From the NCBI RefSeq assembly GCF_000732615.1, contig NZ_JPGL01000037.1, forward strand, positions 1-64,000: a stretch of 64,000 nucleotides of DNA. Reading direction: 5' to 3'. The position numbers and the translations under genes are program-made. The DNA comes from Burkholderia paludis (GTDB lineage: Bacteria; Pseudomonadota; Gammaproteobacteria; Burkholderiales; Burkholderiaceae). The notes beneath the pieces are model-generated. The model was not told the DNA's origin, ran no database searches, and saw only the letters and a program-made list of their open reading frames with translations. The first letter of the stretch is position 1; each line of letters starts with the position of its first letter. Shown here piece by piece: positions 9,089 through 18,474 of the stretch.

Positions 9089-10018
9089 CTACTGCGCGGC
9101 CGGGCTGCTCGCCGGCGTTGCCGGTGCAGCAGGTGCAGCCGGTGCCGCCACCGGCGCGCTCGCCGGCGCCGCATGGTCGGCACCCGGATCGTCATACTGC
9201 GGCAATCCCGGCGCGGCCGGTGCGTTGTTCGGTTCGCCCGGATCCTCGTAGTTCGGCAGCCCCGGCGCGGCCGGCGCGGATGCGGGCGCGCCGCCCGATG
9301 CACCCGGTTCGCTGTAGTTCGGGAGTGCAGCCGACGACGACTGGCTGCGATAGGTCAGCGACTTGCGCTGCTGCAGGTACGCGTCGCGCACGAACGAATA
9401 CGGATCGAGCGCGGCCTGCTTCAGCAGGTCGGTCGCGCCGAGCAGGTCGGAGCGCGCGCTGATGAACTGCGCGATGTACATCGGGTTGCGCGCGGCCGGC
9501 TCGATGTAGTTGAGCAGGTTGAAGCGCACGTCGACCGCGCGGCCCACGCCGTCGCGGAACGTGCTCGGCCCGAACACCGGCAGCACGAGGTACGGGCCCG
9601 ACGGCATGCCCCAGCGCGCCATCGTCAGGCCGAAATCCTGGTGATGCTTCGGCAGCCCGGCCGGCGTCGCGATGTCGATCAGGCCAGCGACGCCGAACAG
9701 CGAGTTCATCGTGATCCGCATCAGATCCTGCGTCGCATCGGTAATGCGCAGCTGCAACAGGTTGTTCGCCATGTTGCCGAGATCGCCGAGGTTCGAGAAG
9801 AAGTTGCTGATCGCGGTGCGTACCGGTGTCGGCGTGACCTTCTGGTAACCCTTTGCGATCGGCTGGGCGATGTTCGAATCGACGGTGTCGTTGAACTTGT
9901 ACATCGCCCGGTTCATCGGTTCGAGCGGGTCGTCGGGATTGCGGTTCGGTCCCGTCGCGCAGCCGGTCAGCATCGCGCTGGCGGCAACGGACGCCGCAAT
10001 GATTCGCACCTTATTCAT
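9089..10018 (-). CDS. mlaA: MlaA/VacJ-family outer-membrane lipoprotein
   Basis: 309 residues. The lipoprotein signal ends in the lipobox LTGC, so it should be an outer-membrane lipoprotein. The MlaA core (about 30-225) carries DPLEPMNRAMYKFND, NFFSNLGDLGNMANNLLQ and GPYLVLPVFGPSTFRDGVG. MlaA proteins move phospholipids between the outer membrane and the periplasmic MlaC. The remaining 85 residues are an Ala/Pro-rich tail with three copies of LPxYxxPG, absent from enterobacterial MlaA. The start codon overlaps the hpnN stop by eight bases, so it is co-translated with the hopanoid transporter. That suggests a role in hopanoid or lipid traffic (inference). Confidence 0.9.
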   Translation of the reverse strand: MNKVRIIAASVAASAMLTGCATGPNRNPDDPLEPMNRAMYKFNDTVDSNIAQPIAKGYQKVTPTPVRTAISNFFSNLGDLGNMANNLLQLRITDATQDLMRITMNSLFGVAGLIDIATPAGLPKHHQDFGLTMARWGMPSGPYLVLPVFGPSTFRDGVGRAVDVRFNLLNYIEPAARNPMYIAQFISARSDLLGATDLLKQAALDPYSFVRDAYLQQRKSLTYRSQSSSAALPNYSEPGASGGAPASAPAAPGLPNYEDPGEPNNAPAAPGLPQYDDPGADHAAPASAPVAAPAAPAAPATPASSPAAQ

Positions 10019-12644
10019 TGATTCCTTGCGATTGGTTCTTGGCGCGTTTGACGCGCGGTTTGCCCATCAGGACGGGCTGGAACACCACGGCGCCGATCAG
10101 CGTGCAGGTCAGGGCCAGCGCGAGCAGCTTGCCCATGCTCGACGTGCCCGGGTGGTGCGACAGCCACAGGCTGCCGAAAGCGGTCGCCGTCGTCGCGGCG
10201 CTGAACAGCACGGCATGCGTGAGGCTGGAGTGCAGCAGCCCCGTCTGCCCCGCGCGCCATGCCATCACGAAATACACCTTGAACGCGACGCCGACGCCGA
10301 GCATCAGCGGCAGCGCGATGATGTTCGCGAAGTTGAGCGACATGCCGAGCACGACGCACATCTCGAGCGTCACGACACCCGACACGAGCAGCGGCACCAG
10401 CGTGCGCAGCACGTCGCCGAAGCGGCGCAGCGTGATCCAGAGCAGGATCGTGATCGAGATGATCGACCACAGCGCCGCGTGCAGGAACGCGTTGATGATC
10501 GTGTCGGCCGAGTGCAGGATCGAGATCGGCCCGCCGATCGCGCCCGGCTCCGCGGCTTTCACGGCCTTGGCGAAACGGCGCAGCATCGTGTCGTCGTTCG
10601 GGTCGACGCCCTTCGGCACCTTCGGCGAGATCTGCACGAGCGCATGGCCGTCCGGCGCGACCCAGTCGCGCACGAGCTGCGGCGGCAGCGATTCGCGCGT
10701 GATGTCCTGCGGCTGCAGCAGCGAGGCGAGCTGGTCGAGCGCGATGCGCAGCGTGTCGGAGAACGCACGCTCGGCGCGGTCGCGCGTCGCGGCGTCCGCG
10801 GCGGCGAGCTTCGCGAGCGACGCCGACAGATGCTGCGCGGCCGCCGCGCCCGGGCCCGGGTGATCCTCTGCCGCATAGCCCAGCAGGTCCGACACGCGCT
10901 TGAGCGCGGCGACGCGCTGCGCGTCGGTCGCGGCCGGCGCGGCCGGCTGCGTCAGCGCGGGCAGCAGATCGCTCGCGGCCGCGGCGATCGCCGCGCGCTT
11001 GGCCGGCTGGTCGGCGGGGATGAAGGTCGACAGCGTGGTCGTGCGGCCGACTTCGGGCAGCGCTTCGAGGCGCTTCGCGGCTGCGTCGGCGCCGGCGAGC
11101 GACGGGGCGAGCAGCGTGACGTCGTTGACGGCCGCTTCGGGCGAATCCTTCAGCGCGAGCAGCGTCGCCATCGATTCGCTGTTCGGGTCCTTCAGGTGCA
11201 GCGGGTTGAAGTCGAAGTGCAGGAACGCGAGCAGCGGCAGCGCGCCAATCACGACCAGGAGCGTGCCGATCAGGATCGGCTTGCGGTGGCGATCGAGGTA
11301 ATCGTCGACCGGCGCGAGCCACGGGAAGCCCGGCGTCTTCGATTCGCCCGGCGGCGCGAACAGGCGCAGCAGCGCGGGCAGCAGCGTGAGCGTGGTCAGC
11401 AGGGCGACGAACATCCCGACGCCCGCGATCAGGCCGAGCTCGGACACGCCGCGATAGGCCGTGGGGATGAACGAGAAGAAGCTCGCCGCGACGGCCGCGG
11501 TGGCCAGCGCGAGCGGCATGCCCATCGAGTGCGCGGCGCCGATCAGCGCGTGATCGATGCGCGGATCGCGGAAGCGTTCCTCGCGGTACTTCACGCCGTA
11601 CTGGATCGAGAAATCGACGCCGAGGCCGACGAACAGCACCATGAACGCGACCGAGATCATGTTCAGCGAGCCGACCATCGCGAGGCCGAGCGCGGCGGTC
11701 ACGACGAGGCCGACGAACAGCGTGACCAGCACCGAGCCGATCATCCGCTTCGAGCGCAGCGCCAGCCACAGGATGACGAGCACGGCGACCAGCGTGAGGG
11801 CGCCGTTGAGCGCGGCGCCGTCCTCGACCGACGCGAATTCGTCATCGGCGAGCGGCTGTTCGCCGGTGAGGCGCACGGCCGCGCCGTAGCGCTTCTCGAG
11901 GTCGAGCGAACGGGCCGCGTCGCGGATCACCTGGCTGGTTTCCGCGCCGGCCTTCAGCGCACCGTAGTTGACCACGGGCTGCACGGTGACGAACGCGCGC
12001 GCGGGCTGCCGCGCCGCGTCGCTGTCGACCAGCGCGCGCCACGAGAACGCGGCCGGCTTGCCGGCCAGCACGTCGTCGACCGTCGCGGCGCTGCGCGCGA
12101 GCAGCTTCGCCATCGCGGGCAGTTTCACCTGGCCGGTCAGCAGCGGCTGGCCGAGCGTGGTGGACAGCGTCGTGGCGAGCCCGGTCAGGCTCGGGTTCTT
12201 CGCGAGTTCGTTGACGAGCGGGCGCGCGCTCGCGAGCTGCGAGGTGGTGTCGGCGACTTCCTGCGGCGACAGGAACAGCAGCCCATTATGTTCGAAGAAC
12301 GGCCCGCCGCCGGGCTCGGCGACCTGGCCGATGCGGCCGGCGTCGGCATCCTTCTGCAGTGCAGCGGTCAGCGCGTGGGCGGCGGCGTTCGCGAATTCGG
12401 GCGCGGGCGCCTCGACGACCGCGAGGATCGTGCCGTCGCGCTGCGGGAAGGCCCGATCGACGGCCTGGCCGAGCGCGGCCCATTGCGGTTCCGCATCGAC
12501 GAGCTTGCTGATGTCGGTATTGATCTTGAAATGCTGCGCGACGTACACGCCGCTGAGCGCGGCGATGACGAGCGACAGGACGACGACCCAGACAGGGCGG
12601 CGCACCGACCACGCAACGAGTCGGACAATGAGAGAAGTCACCAT
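10011..12644 (-). CDS. hpnN: HpnN, RND-family hopanoid transporter
   Basis: 877 residues, an MMPL/RND-type inner-membrane protein. The first membrane helix is VWVVVLSLVIAALSGVYVA. Two clusters of five helices follow the two large periplasmic loops, the first near LTLVAVLVILWLALRSKRM and the second near SIISITILLWITLRRFGDV. HpnN of Burkholderia is established as the transporter that moves hopanoids from the inner membrane towards the outer membrane. The ATG at 12644 gives the normal RND start; the frame runs on upstream but reads into the intergenic region. It is upstream of and overlaps the mlaA-like gene. Confidence 0.93.
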   Translation of the reverse strand: MVTSLIVRLVAWSVRRPVWVVVLSLVIAALSGVYVAQHFKINTDISKLVDAEPQWAALGQAVDRAFPQRDGTILAVVEAPAPEFANAAAHALTAALQKDADAGRIGQVAEPGGGPFFEHNGLLFLSPQEVADTTSQLASARPLVNELAKNPSLTGLATTLSTTLGQPLLTGQVKLPAMAKLLARSAATVDDVLAGKPAAFSWRALVDSDAARQPARAFVTVQPVVNYGALKAGAETSQVIRDAARSLDLEKRYGAAVRLTGEQPLADDEFASVEDGAALNGALTLVAVLVILWLALRSKRMIGSVLVTLFVGLVVTAALGLAMVGSLNMISVAFMVLFVGLGVDFSIQYGVKYREERFRDPRIDHALIGAAHSMGMPLALATAAVAASFFSFIPTAYRGVSELGLIAGVGMFVALLTTLTLLPALLRLFAPPGESKTPGFPWLAPVDDYLDRHRKPILIGTLLVVIGALPLLAFLHFDFNPLHLKDPNSESMATLLALKDSPEAAVNDVTLLAPSLAGADAAAKRLEALPEVGRTTTLSTFIPADQPAKRAAIAAAASDLLPALTQPAAPAATDAQRVAALKRVSDLLGYAAEDHPGPGAAAAQHLSASLAKLAAADAATRDRAERAFSDTLRIALDQLASLLQPQDITRESLPPQLVRDWVAPDGHALVQISPKVPKGVDPNDDTMLRRFAKAVKAAEPGAIGGPISILHSADTIINAFLHAALWSIISITILLWITLRRFGDVLRTLVPLLVSGVVTLEMCVVLGMSLNFANIIALPLMLGVGVAFKVYFVMAWRAGQTGLLHSSLTHAVLFSAATTATAFGSLWLSHHPGTSSMGKLLALALTCTLIGAVVFQPVLMGKPRVKRAKNQSQGINE

Positions 12645-12958
12645 GTGGCGGTGGGATGGGGCTGGCAAGGGCAAAGTAGCCAAGTATACCGGCGCGGCGT
12701 GGCGGCGGTCGTGACGTTGCGGGATTCGGGGCGGGAAGGATATTTGTTCGTGGCGGCGGAATCGGCGCGGGCGCCGATTCATTTGTATGAGGATATTGGC
12801 ATAATCGGCGCGGTCCTGCTTTGCCGAGGCCGTAACGGGCCGAGTCGAAAGGTAACAGTCGGTCACGGCGCGGCGACCGGGCGTCAGGCCCGGTATACTT
12901 TGCGGCGTCGACGGGCACAAGGAGCCGGTCGTTTTTTCTTATCGAGTGCGATATCCGT
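12645..12958. promoter_or_regulatory. divergent promoter region between hpnN and hpnM
   Basis: 314 bases with no gene. A TATACT -10-like hexamer lies at 12683-12688 on the minus strand, 38 bases before the hpnN start. Another TATACT lies at 12894-12899 on the plus strand, 59 bases before hpnM. Neither has a good -35, so an activator or alternative sigma factor may be needed. An inverted GGCGC-rich stem (12764-12780) also lies between them. An AAGGAG at 12919-12924 is too far from the hpnM ATG to be its ribosome binding site. Confidence 0.4.
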
Positions 12959-13555
12959 ATGAAACGTCATCTGTTTGCTTTCGTCGCGGCGGCCGCCGTG
13001 TCGGTTTCCGCTTTCGCGCAGAGCGCACCGGTCGATATCGTCCGCACCGCGGTCGAGGGCACCGTCACCGCGATGAAGGCCGATCCGGCCGCGCGCGGCG
13101 GTGACATGGCGAAGGTCACGCAGGTCGTCGAGCAGCGCTTCCTGCCCGCGACCAACTTCGAGCGCACGACCCGAATCGCGGTCGGCGACGCATGGAAGCA
13201 GGCCACGCCGCAACAGCAGCAGGAGCTCTACAAGCAGTTCAAGCTGCTGATGACGCGCACCTATGCCGCGTCGCTCGCGCAGCTCGGCAGCCAGGACGCG
13301 AAGTTCTCGTTCAAGGCCGGCGGCGCGTCGGGCGCCGACGCGCTCGTGCAGTCGACGGTCACGACGCCGGGCGACAGCCAGTCGGTCGGCTATCGCCTCG
13401 GCAAGGTCGGCAACGACTGGAAGATCTACGACATCGACATGTCGGGCGCGTGGCTGATCCAGGTCTACCAGGGCCAGTTCAAGAGCCAGCTCGCATCGGG
13501 CGGGATTGATGGCCTGATCGCGTATCTGCAGAAGCACAACTCGCGCACGAACTGA
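12959..13555 (+). CDS. hpnM: HpnM, MlaC-family periplasmic lipid-binding protein
   Basis: 198 residues. The signal peptide is cleaved after about residue 20 (SVSAFA-QS), so it is periplasmic. The rest is an MlaC/Ttg2D domain: EQRFLPATNFERTTRIAVGDAWKQATPQQQQEL and VGYRLGKVGNDWKIYDIDMSGAWL are typical. MlaC proteins ferry lipids between membranes. The homologue linked to hopanoid genes is called HpnM. It is divergent from hpnN and close to an MlaA homologue, so three tiers of a lipid-transport route are encoded here. The ribosome binding site before 12959 is weak. Confidence 0.87.
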   Translation: MKRHLFAFVAAAAVSVSAFAQSAPVDIVRTAVEGTVTAMKADPAARGGDMAKVTQVVEQRFLPATNFERTTRIAVGDAWKQATPQQQQELYKQFKLLMTRTYAASLAQLGSQDAKFSFKAGGASGADALVQSTVTTPGDSQSVGYRLGKVGNDWKIYDIDMSGAWLIQVYQGQFKSQLASGGIDGLIAYLQKHNSRTN

Positions 13556-13590
13556 CCGGCCGCTGCGCGGTTCGGAATCCGGATGCATGA

Positions 13591-13616
13591 GGGGCGCCCT
13601 TCGGGCGCCCTTGTCT
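13591..13616 (+). terminator. rho-independent terminator after hpnM
   Basis: GGGCGCCC (13592-13599) pairs with GGGCGCCC (13603-13610) around a TTC loop, giving a stable UUCG-type hairpin. It is followed by TTGTCTGTT. It sits 35 bases after the hpnM stop. Confidence 0.75.
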
Positions 13617-13731
13617 GTTACCCGGGGCGGGCGCCTGGTGAGCAGTCGAACGACCGATGCGACCGCGCGCCCGGTCGCGCACGCTCAAGTCCAGGCCACC
13701 TTCGCGCACATCAAGGCTCGCTGTGCGCGGC

Positions 13732-14868
13732 CTACTGATACGTCATGGTGAAGGTCAGCACCGCGTTCGCGCTGCCGGGCGTCACGGTGGCGGCCGTCTG
13801 GTAGTACCTGGCCGTGAGCGGGATCGTGTAGGAGCCGCCCGTCGATTGGTTGTAGCTCGTCAGCGTGTACTGCGTGTTGTATGTCAGCGCATTGCCGTTG
13901 CCGTCCTTCAGTTGCAGTCCGATACCGGTGGCCGTCGAACCGCTCGACAGCGCCAGCACGCCGTTGGTGCTGTCGAGTACGGCATTGACCGGGATGAACT
14001 GGTACTGGATCGAGTTCAGGCCTGTCGGGCAGGCGTTGACCGCGACGTTGAACGAGACGGCCTGCTTGTTGGTCGAGCCGATGCCCGTGAATTCCGACTG
14101 CAGGGGTGAACCCATGTTGACCGTCACGTTCGGCGTGGTGCAAGCCGCCACGTTGACGATGGTCGAGGTCAGCGCATACGACACATGGTTCGAAGCGGAG
14201 ACCGTAAACGGGCCGTTGATGTTTGCGCCCCCTGTCGAGGGCGCTCCCTCGAACAGCACGCCGCCCGTCACCGTGCCCGCCGTGATGGCGCCGGTCTTGA
14301 CCAGCGCCACCTGAGCCTGGCCACCGTTGGTGACCAGACTGCTCGTACCGTTTTGGTTACAGGCCCACCCGGCCCAGGGGCTGGGTAGCGGCGGCCTCGG
14401 CGTGCCGAGATCGTCCCATGGCTGCCATCCACAACCGTTCGCATAGGAACGCACGCCGATCGCGACACCGACGCCCGGCACATTGGTATTCCAGACCGTA
14501 TAGGCCACACCGTTCGGCCCGGCCACCGTCATGCCGGTCTTGGTCAACGACAACGCTTCGAAGGCCATACCCGAGAATGCAGAACCCGACACGGTGCAAC
14601 TATAGAAGTTGGTGACGGCCGGAGTACTGGCCCAGGCAGTCAGCACCGTACCGATCGCGGCGTCGCGCGGGATCGTCACCGAAGCCGGCATCGAGATCGT
14701 CACCGTCTGCGCCGTGCCCGTGCAAACGGCGCTCTGCGCGAACGCGGCGCGCGAACCCGGACCAAGCATCAACGCTACCAGCGCGAGCAGCCAGAACACC
14801 ACGCGGCCCCAGCCGCGCGCCGATTTCGCCTGCCGGCGCGTCGCGGTCGAATATTCGTTTCGTTTCAT
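13732..14868 (-). CDS. two-domain spore-coat-U fimbrial tip protein (CsuE-like)
   Basis: 378 residues. A cleavable signal (VVFWLLALVALMLGPGSRAAFA-QS) is followed by two tandem spore-coat-U domains (about 45-205 and 225-378). Each has Cys pairs and a C-terminal beta strand; the last one ends VLTFTMTYQ, a donor-strand-like ending. Two-domain members cap Csu-type pili and act as adhesins. The start at 14868 follows GGGAGAGG at ideal spacing. An in-frame ATG at 14904 overlaps the usher stop (ATGA) and could couple translation, but would put 12 extra residues before the signal. The last gene of the fimbrial operon. Confidence 0.85.
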   Translation of the reverse strand: MKRNEYSTATRRQAKSARGWGRVVFWLLALVALMLGPGSRAAFAQSAVCTGTAQTVTISMPASVTIPRDAAIGTVLTAWASTPAVTNFYSCTVSGSAFSGMAFEALSLTKTGMTVAGPNGVAYTVWNTNVPGVGVAIGVRSYANGCGWQPWDDLGTPRPPLPSPWAGWACNQNGTSSLVTNGGQAQVALVKTGAITAGTVTGGVLFEGAPSTGGANINGPFTVSASNHVSYALTSTIVNVAACTTPNVTVNMGSPLQSEFTGIGSTNKQAVSFNVAVNACPTGLNSIQYQFIPVNAVLDSTNGVLALSSGSTATGIGLQLKDGNGNALTYNTQYTLTSYNQSTGGSYTIPLTARYYQTAATVTPGSANAVLTFTMTYQ

Positions 14869-14900
14869 GACCTCTCCCAGTTTCATCGCACCCGCATCGC

Positions 14901-17492
14901 TCATTTCGTGCATACCGCCTCCGCCTCGGTCCAGCTTTGCCGGCTCGTCTTGCTCGCCGGCGCAAGCGTGTAGGACAGCGAACAGCCCTCGGCCGCCGTG
15001 TCGCCCCACTTCACGTTCAGCGTGCCGGTATCCGTCTTCACGCCGCGCAGGACGACGCGGCCATCCTGTGCCACGGTGCCGACGTTCTGCCCCGCCGCGT
15101 CGCTCACCTCCGCGCCGAACGGAACCGGCTCGCCGTCCGTCGTGCGCGCGCGCATGATCACCGCGCGCCCGCCGCCTTCGGTCTCGAACTTCAGCCGCAC
15201 CACCGCGCCCGCGGTTGGCGCGACGTGCTGCGCGCTCGACTTCAGCTCGACACTCATCGGCACGCCCTTGGGATCGATCTCGACCTCATTGGTCGAGAAT
15301 GGCGTGAGGTTCGCCGCCAGCGCATGGCCGAACGGATCGATGCGCAGGCCGCTGCCGGTCGTCACGCGCGCTCCGCTCGCATCCTTGGCCTCGACGATCG
15401 CCAACGTTTCGCCCATGGTCGGCGTCAGGACCAGGCCGCCGGCGTAGCCCACCATGCCGCCCGAGATACCGCCGCCGTACTGCGTGAAGCCGGTGCCCTT
15501 CGACGCATTGCCCGCGAAGGTCGCATAGGGCGACAGGTAGGACGCGCTGCCGCCCACGCTGGTGGCTGTAGCCGCGCCATTGCCGCTGGTGTGGCCGATG
15601 GTCATGCCGTAGCTGAGTGCGTTGTCGACGCCGAGCGAACCCGCCATCGACTCCTGGGCCACGGTCGCGCCGTTGCTGTCGTGCTGCAGGCTGGTCGACG
15701 CGTACACCGAGTGCGAACCGAGGTTCAACGGTATCGATACATTCAGCAGGAAGCGGTTGTCCCAGCGGTTTTGCGTCACGTCGAACTGGCGCGCGGCCGA
15801 TATGCCGTAGTTGACGCGCCCGAAATTGTTGTTGTAGCCGGCCTGGAACTGCGTGTCGTTACCGCCGCGATTCCAGTAGGTGACAGTCGAGCCCGACAGG
15901 TAGAACGATCCCCAGCCTTCCGGCAGGCGCTGGTTGAGCATCACCTGGAACTGGCCACGGAGCCTGTTGCTCGACGTCTGGCCGTTCACGCTACTCGCCG
16001 GTTGTTCACGGAACTGCATTGCATCCTGCAGGCCCAGGTAGCCGCTGCTCGAATAGCGATAGGCAGCCACCGCGATATTGGTGTCGGTCCGACTGATCAG
16101 CTTGCTGTACGAGAGCTTCACACTCTGGCCGTGACGCGTATCCATCGCCGGCAGATCGGTGTTGGCCTGCGTGATGTCGAGGGCGAACGCGCCCAGCCCG
16201 GTATTGAGCGCGGCGCCGACCACGCTGGCCAGATAGCCGGGGGCGACCGTCACGCCGCCGTAACCCGTGATCAGGTTGGTGAAACCATGTTGCGCGGTTG
16301 CCTGAAACAGCGCCGGCTTGCCCGGCAGCAACGGATTGCGATACTCGCCGGCCGTCACGCTGAAATGCGTGATGCCGGGCCGCAGCGAATTGACGGCCGT
16401 CGCATACGGCACCTTGAAGGTATGGACGCTGCCGTCGGCCTCGGTCACGACGACGTCGAGATCGCCGCCGTAACCGGTCGGATAGAGATCGTCGATCACG
16501 AACGGGCCGGTTGCGACGTTCCCGCTGTAGATGATGTTGCCGTTCTGGCGCACCTGCACCAGCGCATTGCTGTTGGCGATGCCGTGGATGGTCGGTGCGT
16601 AGCCGCGTTGCGATTCCGGATACATGCGCTCGTCGCTGGCGATCCGCACGCCGCGAAAGCCCACGCTGTCGAACATCGTGCCGTCGGTGAACGCGTCGCC
16701 GATCACGAGTTGCGCCTTCAGGCCCGCGATCGAGCGCTGCAGGCTGGTCTGCACGCTTTGATAGTGCGAACCGCCATGCGTGTCGTACGTATAGTTGCCG
16801 TTGTGGCGGAAGCGCCAGGGGCCGGCATTCAAGCCGGCGGTCAGGCCGAGGAAGGCCTGGGTCGACGACGAGCCCGGATTGTCGGAATGGTACAGGTTGC
16901 CGCTGTACGACAGCAGCGCGGCCGGCACGCCCTCGTCCCAGTAGCGCGGGTCCACGTAGCCGCGCGCGTCTCGGCTGAGCGACGCCTGCGGGATGCTGAC
17001 ATCGAGCCTCTGCTCGCCATTGTCGAAGCTCGCGAAGGCGTCCGGTACCAGCATGCCGATCGTTGTGCAGGCCTGGCGATCGTCCGTCAGCATGCGCGTC
17101 GCTTCCTGCGACAGCTTCGCGATATCGACCCCGACCTGTTGCAGCAGTTCGCGATCGAAGCAGGGCTGGACGTTGTTCCGGTCGGTGCCGATCTGGCGCA
17201 GCGTGATCCCCGTGCGACCGATCCAGTTCGTGTTGACGAACAGGTCGACGCGATATGAACCCGGCTCTGCCACGTTGCCCTTTTCGAAGCGGCTGACATC
17301 CACCCGCGTGCTGCCCGGGCGTTGCAGGAACTGGTCGTCGAACTGGACCTCCGCCACTTGCGTGGCGCCGGCTCCGGCGTCGACGGTTGCCGCCGGCGCG
17401 TCCACCGACGCGAACACCGACAGCGCAAGCATGAAGCACGGGCGCAGACGCCAGCGCATGGACAAAGGCAAGCTGGAAATGCGTTGAATCAC
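14901..17492 (-). CDS. outer-membrane fimbrial usher (FimD/PapC family)
   Basis: About 863 residues. After a signal peptide come the N-terminal chaperone-binding domain (FDDQFLQRPGSTRVDVSRFEKG), the beta-barrel pore with a plug, and C-terminal domains ending in SLSYTLAPAS. Ushers accept chaperone-subunit complexes and assemble pili across the outer membrane. The start is unsure: GTG at 17492 or ATG at 17459, which gives a cleaner signal peptide (MRWRLRPCFMLALSVF). It lies between the chaperone and tip genes, as in Csu operons of the archaic chaperone-usher class. Confidence 0.92.
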   Translation of the reverse strand: MIQRISSLPLSMRWRLRPCFMLALSVFASVDAPAATVDAGAGATQVAEVQFDDQFLQRPGSTRVDVSRFEKGNVAEPGSYRVDLFVNTNWIGRTGITLRQIGTDRNNVQPCFDRELLQQVGVDIAKLSQEATRMLTDDRQACTTIGMLVPDAFASFDNGEQRLDVSIPQASLSRDARGYVDPRYWDEGVPAALLSYSGNLYHSDNPGSSSTQAFLGLTAGLNAGPWRFRHNGNYTYDTHGGSHYQSVQTSLQRSIAGLKAQLVIGDAFTDGTMFDSVGFRGVRIASDERMYPESQRGYAPTIHGIANSNALVQVRQNGNIIYSGNVATGPFVIDDLYPTGYGGDLDVVVTEADGSVHTFKVPYATAVNSLRPGITHFSVTAGEYRNPLLPGKPALFQATAQHGFTNLITGYGGVTVAPGYLASVVGAALNTGLGAFALDITQANTDLPAMDTRHGQSVKLSYSKLISRTDTNIAVAAYRYSSSGYLGLQDAMQFREQPASSVNGQTSSNRLRGQFQVMLNQRLPEGWGSFYLSGSTVTYWNRGGNDTQFQAGYNNNFGRVNYGISAARQFDVTQNRWDNRFLLNVSIPLNLGSHSVYASTSLQHDSNGATVAQESMAGSLGVDNALSYGMTIGHTSGNGAATATSVGGSASYLSPYATFAGNASKGTGFTQYGGGISGGMVGYAGGLVLTPTMGETLAIVEAKDASGARVTTGSGLRIDPFGHALAANLTPFSTNEVEIDPKGVPMSVELKSSAQHVAPTAGAVVRLKFETEGGGRAVIMRARTTDGEPVPFGAEVSDAAGQNVGTVAQDGRVVLRGVKTDTGTLNVKWGDTAAEGCSLSYTLAPASKTSRQSWTEAEAVCTK

Positions 17493-17612
17493 GATAGTCA
17501 GCCGAGCGTGAGCAAGCCTGCACCCTGCCCGGGGCGAGCATGCTCGATCTTGCGTTTGGAGGGGCGTGGCGCGCTACCCGCGCCTTGCGCGACGGAGGGG
17601 ATCGGCCGTGCG

Positions 17613-18386
17613 TTACGGCGCCGGCGCGGCAGCGCCGGACTGCAACGGCGCCGTGCCGTTGACCGCACCGCCGTAGTCGTTCAGCGTCGTGTAGTGCACG
17701 CTGGCGCCGGCCGCTTCGGGCACATCGCCCTTCAGCGGGAACGCGCGCGTTTCGCCGGGGCCGACCATGCCGCCGTCGTCGAAGACCGCGCTGCGCTCGC
17801 CCGCCTGCACGCTGATCATGGTCAGCGACACATGGAACGGCGTCGGGTTATTCGCCTCGATGGCCGGCTTGCCGCCGGCCCGCGTGAGGCGCCAGGTGAG
17901 CTGTGCCGGCGCGTCGGCCGACGATCCCTTGAGCTTGCCCGGGCGATAGAACAGCTTGATGCGCGAGCGGAACGCGAGCTGGATCCGGTTCAGGTCCGCG
18001 TCCTCCGCTTTCGGTTTGGGCGGCACTTCGAGCACGTTGAGCCAGAACACCGACTCGCGATCCGCCGGCATCGGTTCGCCCGTATAGACGATGCGCAGCG
18101 TCTGCGCCTTGGACGGATCGATTCGCGCGATCGGCGGCGTGACGATGAACGGCACCTTGATACCGGTCGGTGCGCCGTGCACGTCGCCTGAATCGATCCA
18201 CGACTGCACGAGTGCAGGCGTCTGCCCCGCATTCGACAGCTTGAGCGTGACCTCGGATTCGCCAGCATCGTAGATCACGCGCGTGCCGCCGATGACCACC
18301 GACGCGTCGGCGGGCGTTGCGAGATAACTGAACCATGCGATGCCCGCGGCGGCGAACGCGAATCGGAGTGATTTTTTCAAATTCAT
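17613..18386 (-). CDS. periplasmic fimbrial chaperone (PapD-like)
   Basis: 257 residues. The signal peptide ends near ATPADA-SV. The PapD N-domain starts VVIGGTRVIYDAGESEVTLKLSNAG, with the subunit-binding G1 strand in LRIVYTGEPMPADRESVFWLNVLEVPPKP. The C-domain includes LTWRLTRAGGKPAIEANNPTPFHVSL. It folds and escorts pilin subunits to the usher. The C-terminal 25 residues (AVNGTAPLQSGAAAPAP) are a low-complexity extension. The genes either side are the pilin and the usher. Confidence 0.92.
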   Translation of the reverse strand: MNLKKSLRFAFAAAGIAWFSYLATPADASVVIGGTRVIYDAGESEVTLKLSNAGQTPALVQSWIDSGDVHGAPTGIKVPFIVTPPIARIDPSKAQTLRIVYTGEPMPADRESVFWLNVLEVPPKPKAEDADLNRIQLAFRSRIKLFYRPGKLKGSSADAPAQLTWRLTRAGGKPAIEANNPTPFHVSLTMISVQAGERSAVFDDGGMVGPGETRAFPLKGDVPEAAGASVHYTTLNDYGGAVNGTAPLQSGAAAPAP

Positions 18387-18474
18387 GGCTGAAATGATTC
18401 AGGTACCTTGCATGAGGTGGGGAGCGAATTCACGCCGCCCCACCTGTTACTTGTATGGACAACTAATCAGTTGG

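Noticed and set aside
6271..9303. Long open frame on the minus strand across shc and hpnG (about 1010 codons)
   Set aside because: It mirrors shc in a high-GC genome; the translation is Arg/Ala/His-rich with no family resemblance.
9870..12962. Long open frame on the plus strand opposite hpnN
   Set aside because: A shadow of the GC-rich hpnN gene; the translation is low-complexity Arg/Asp/Glu/Gln and matches nothing.
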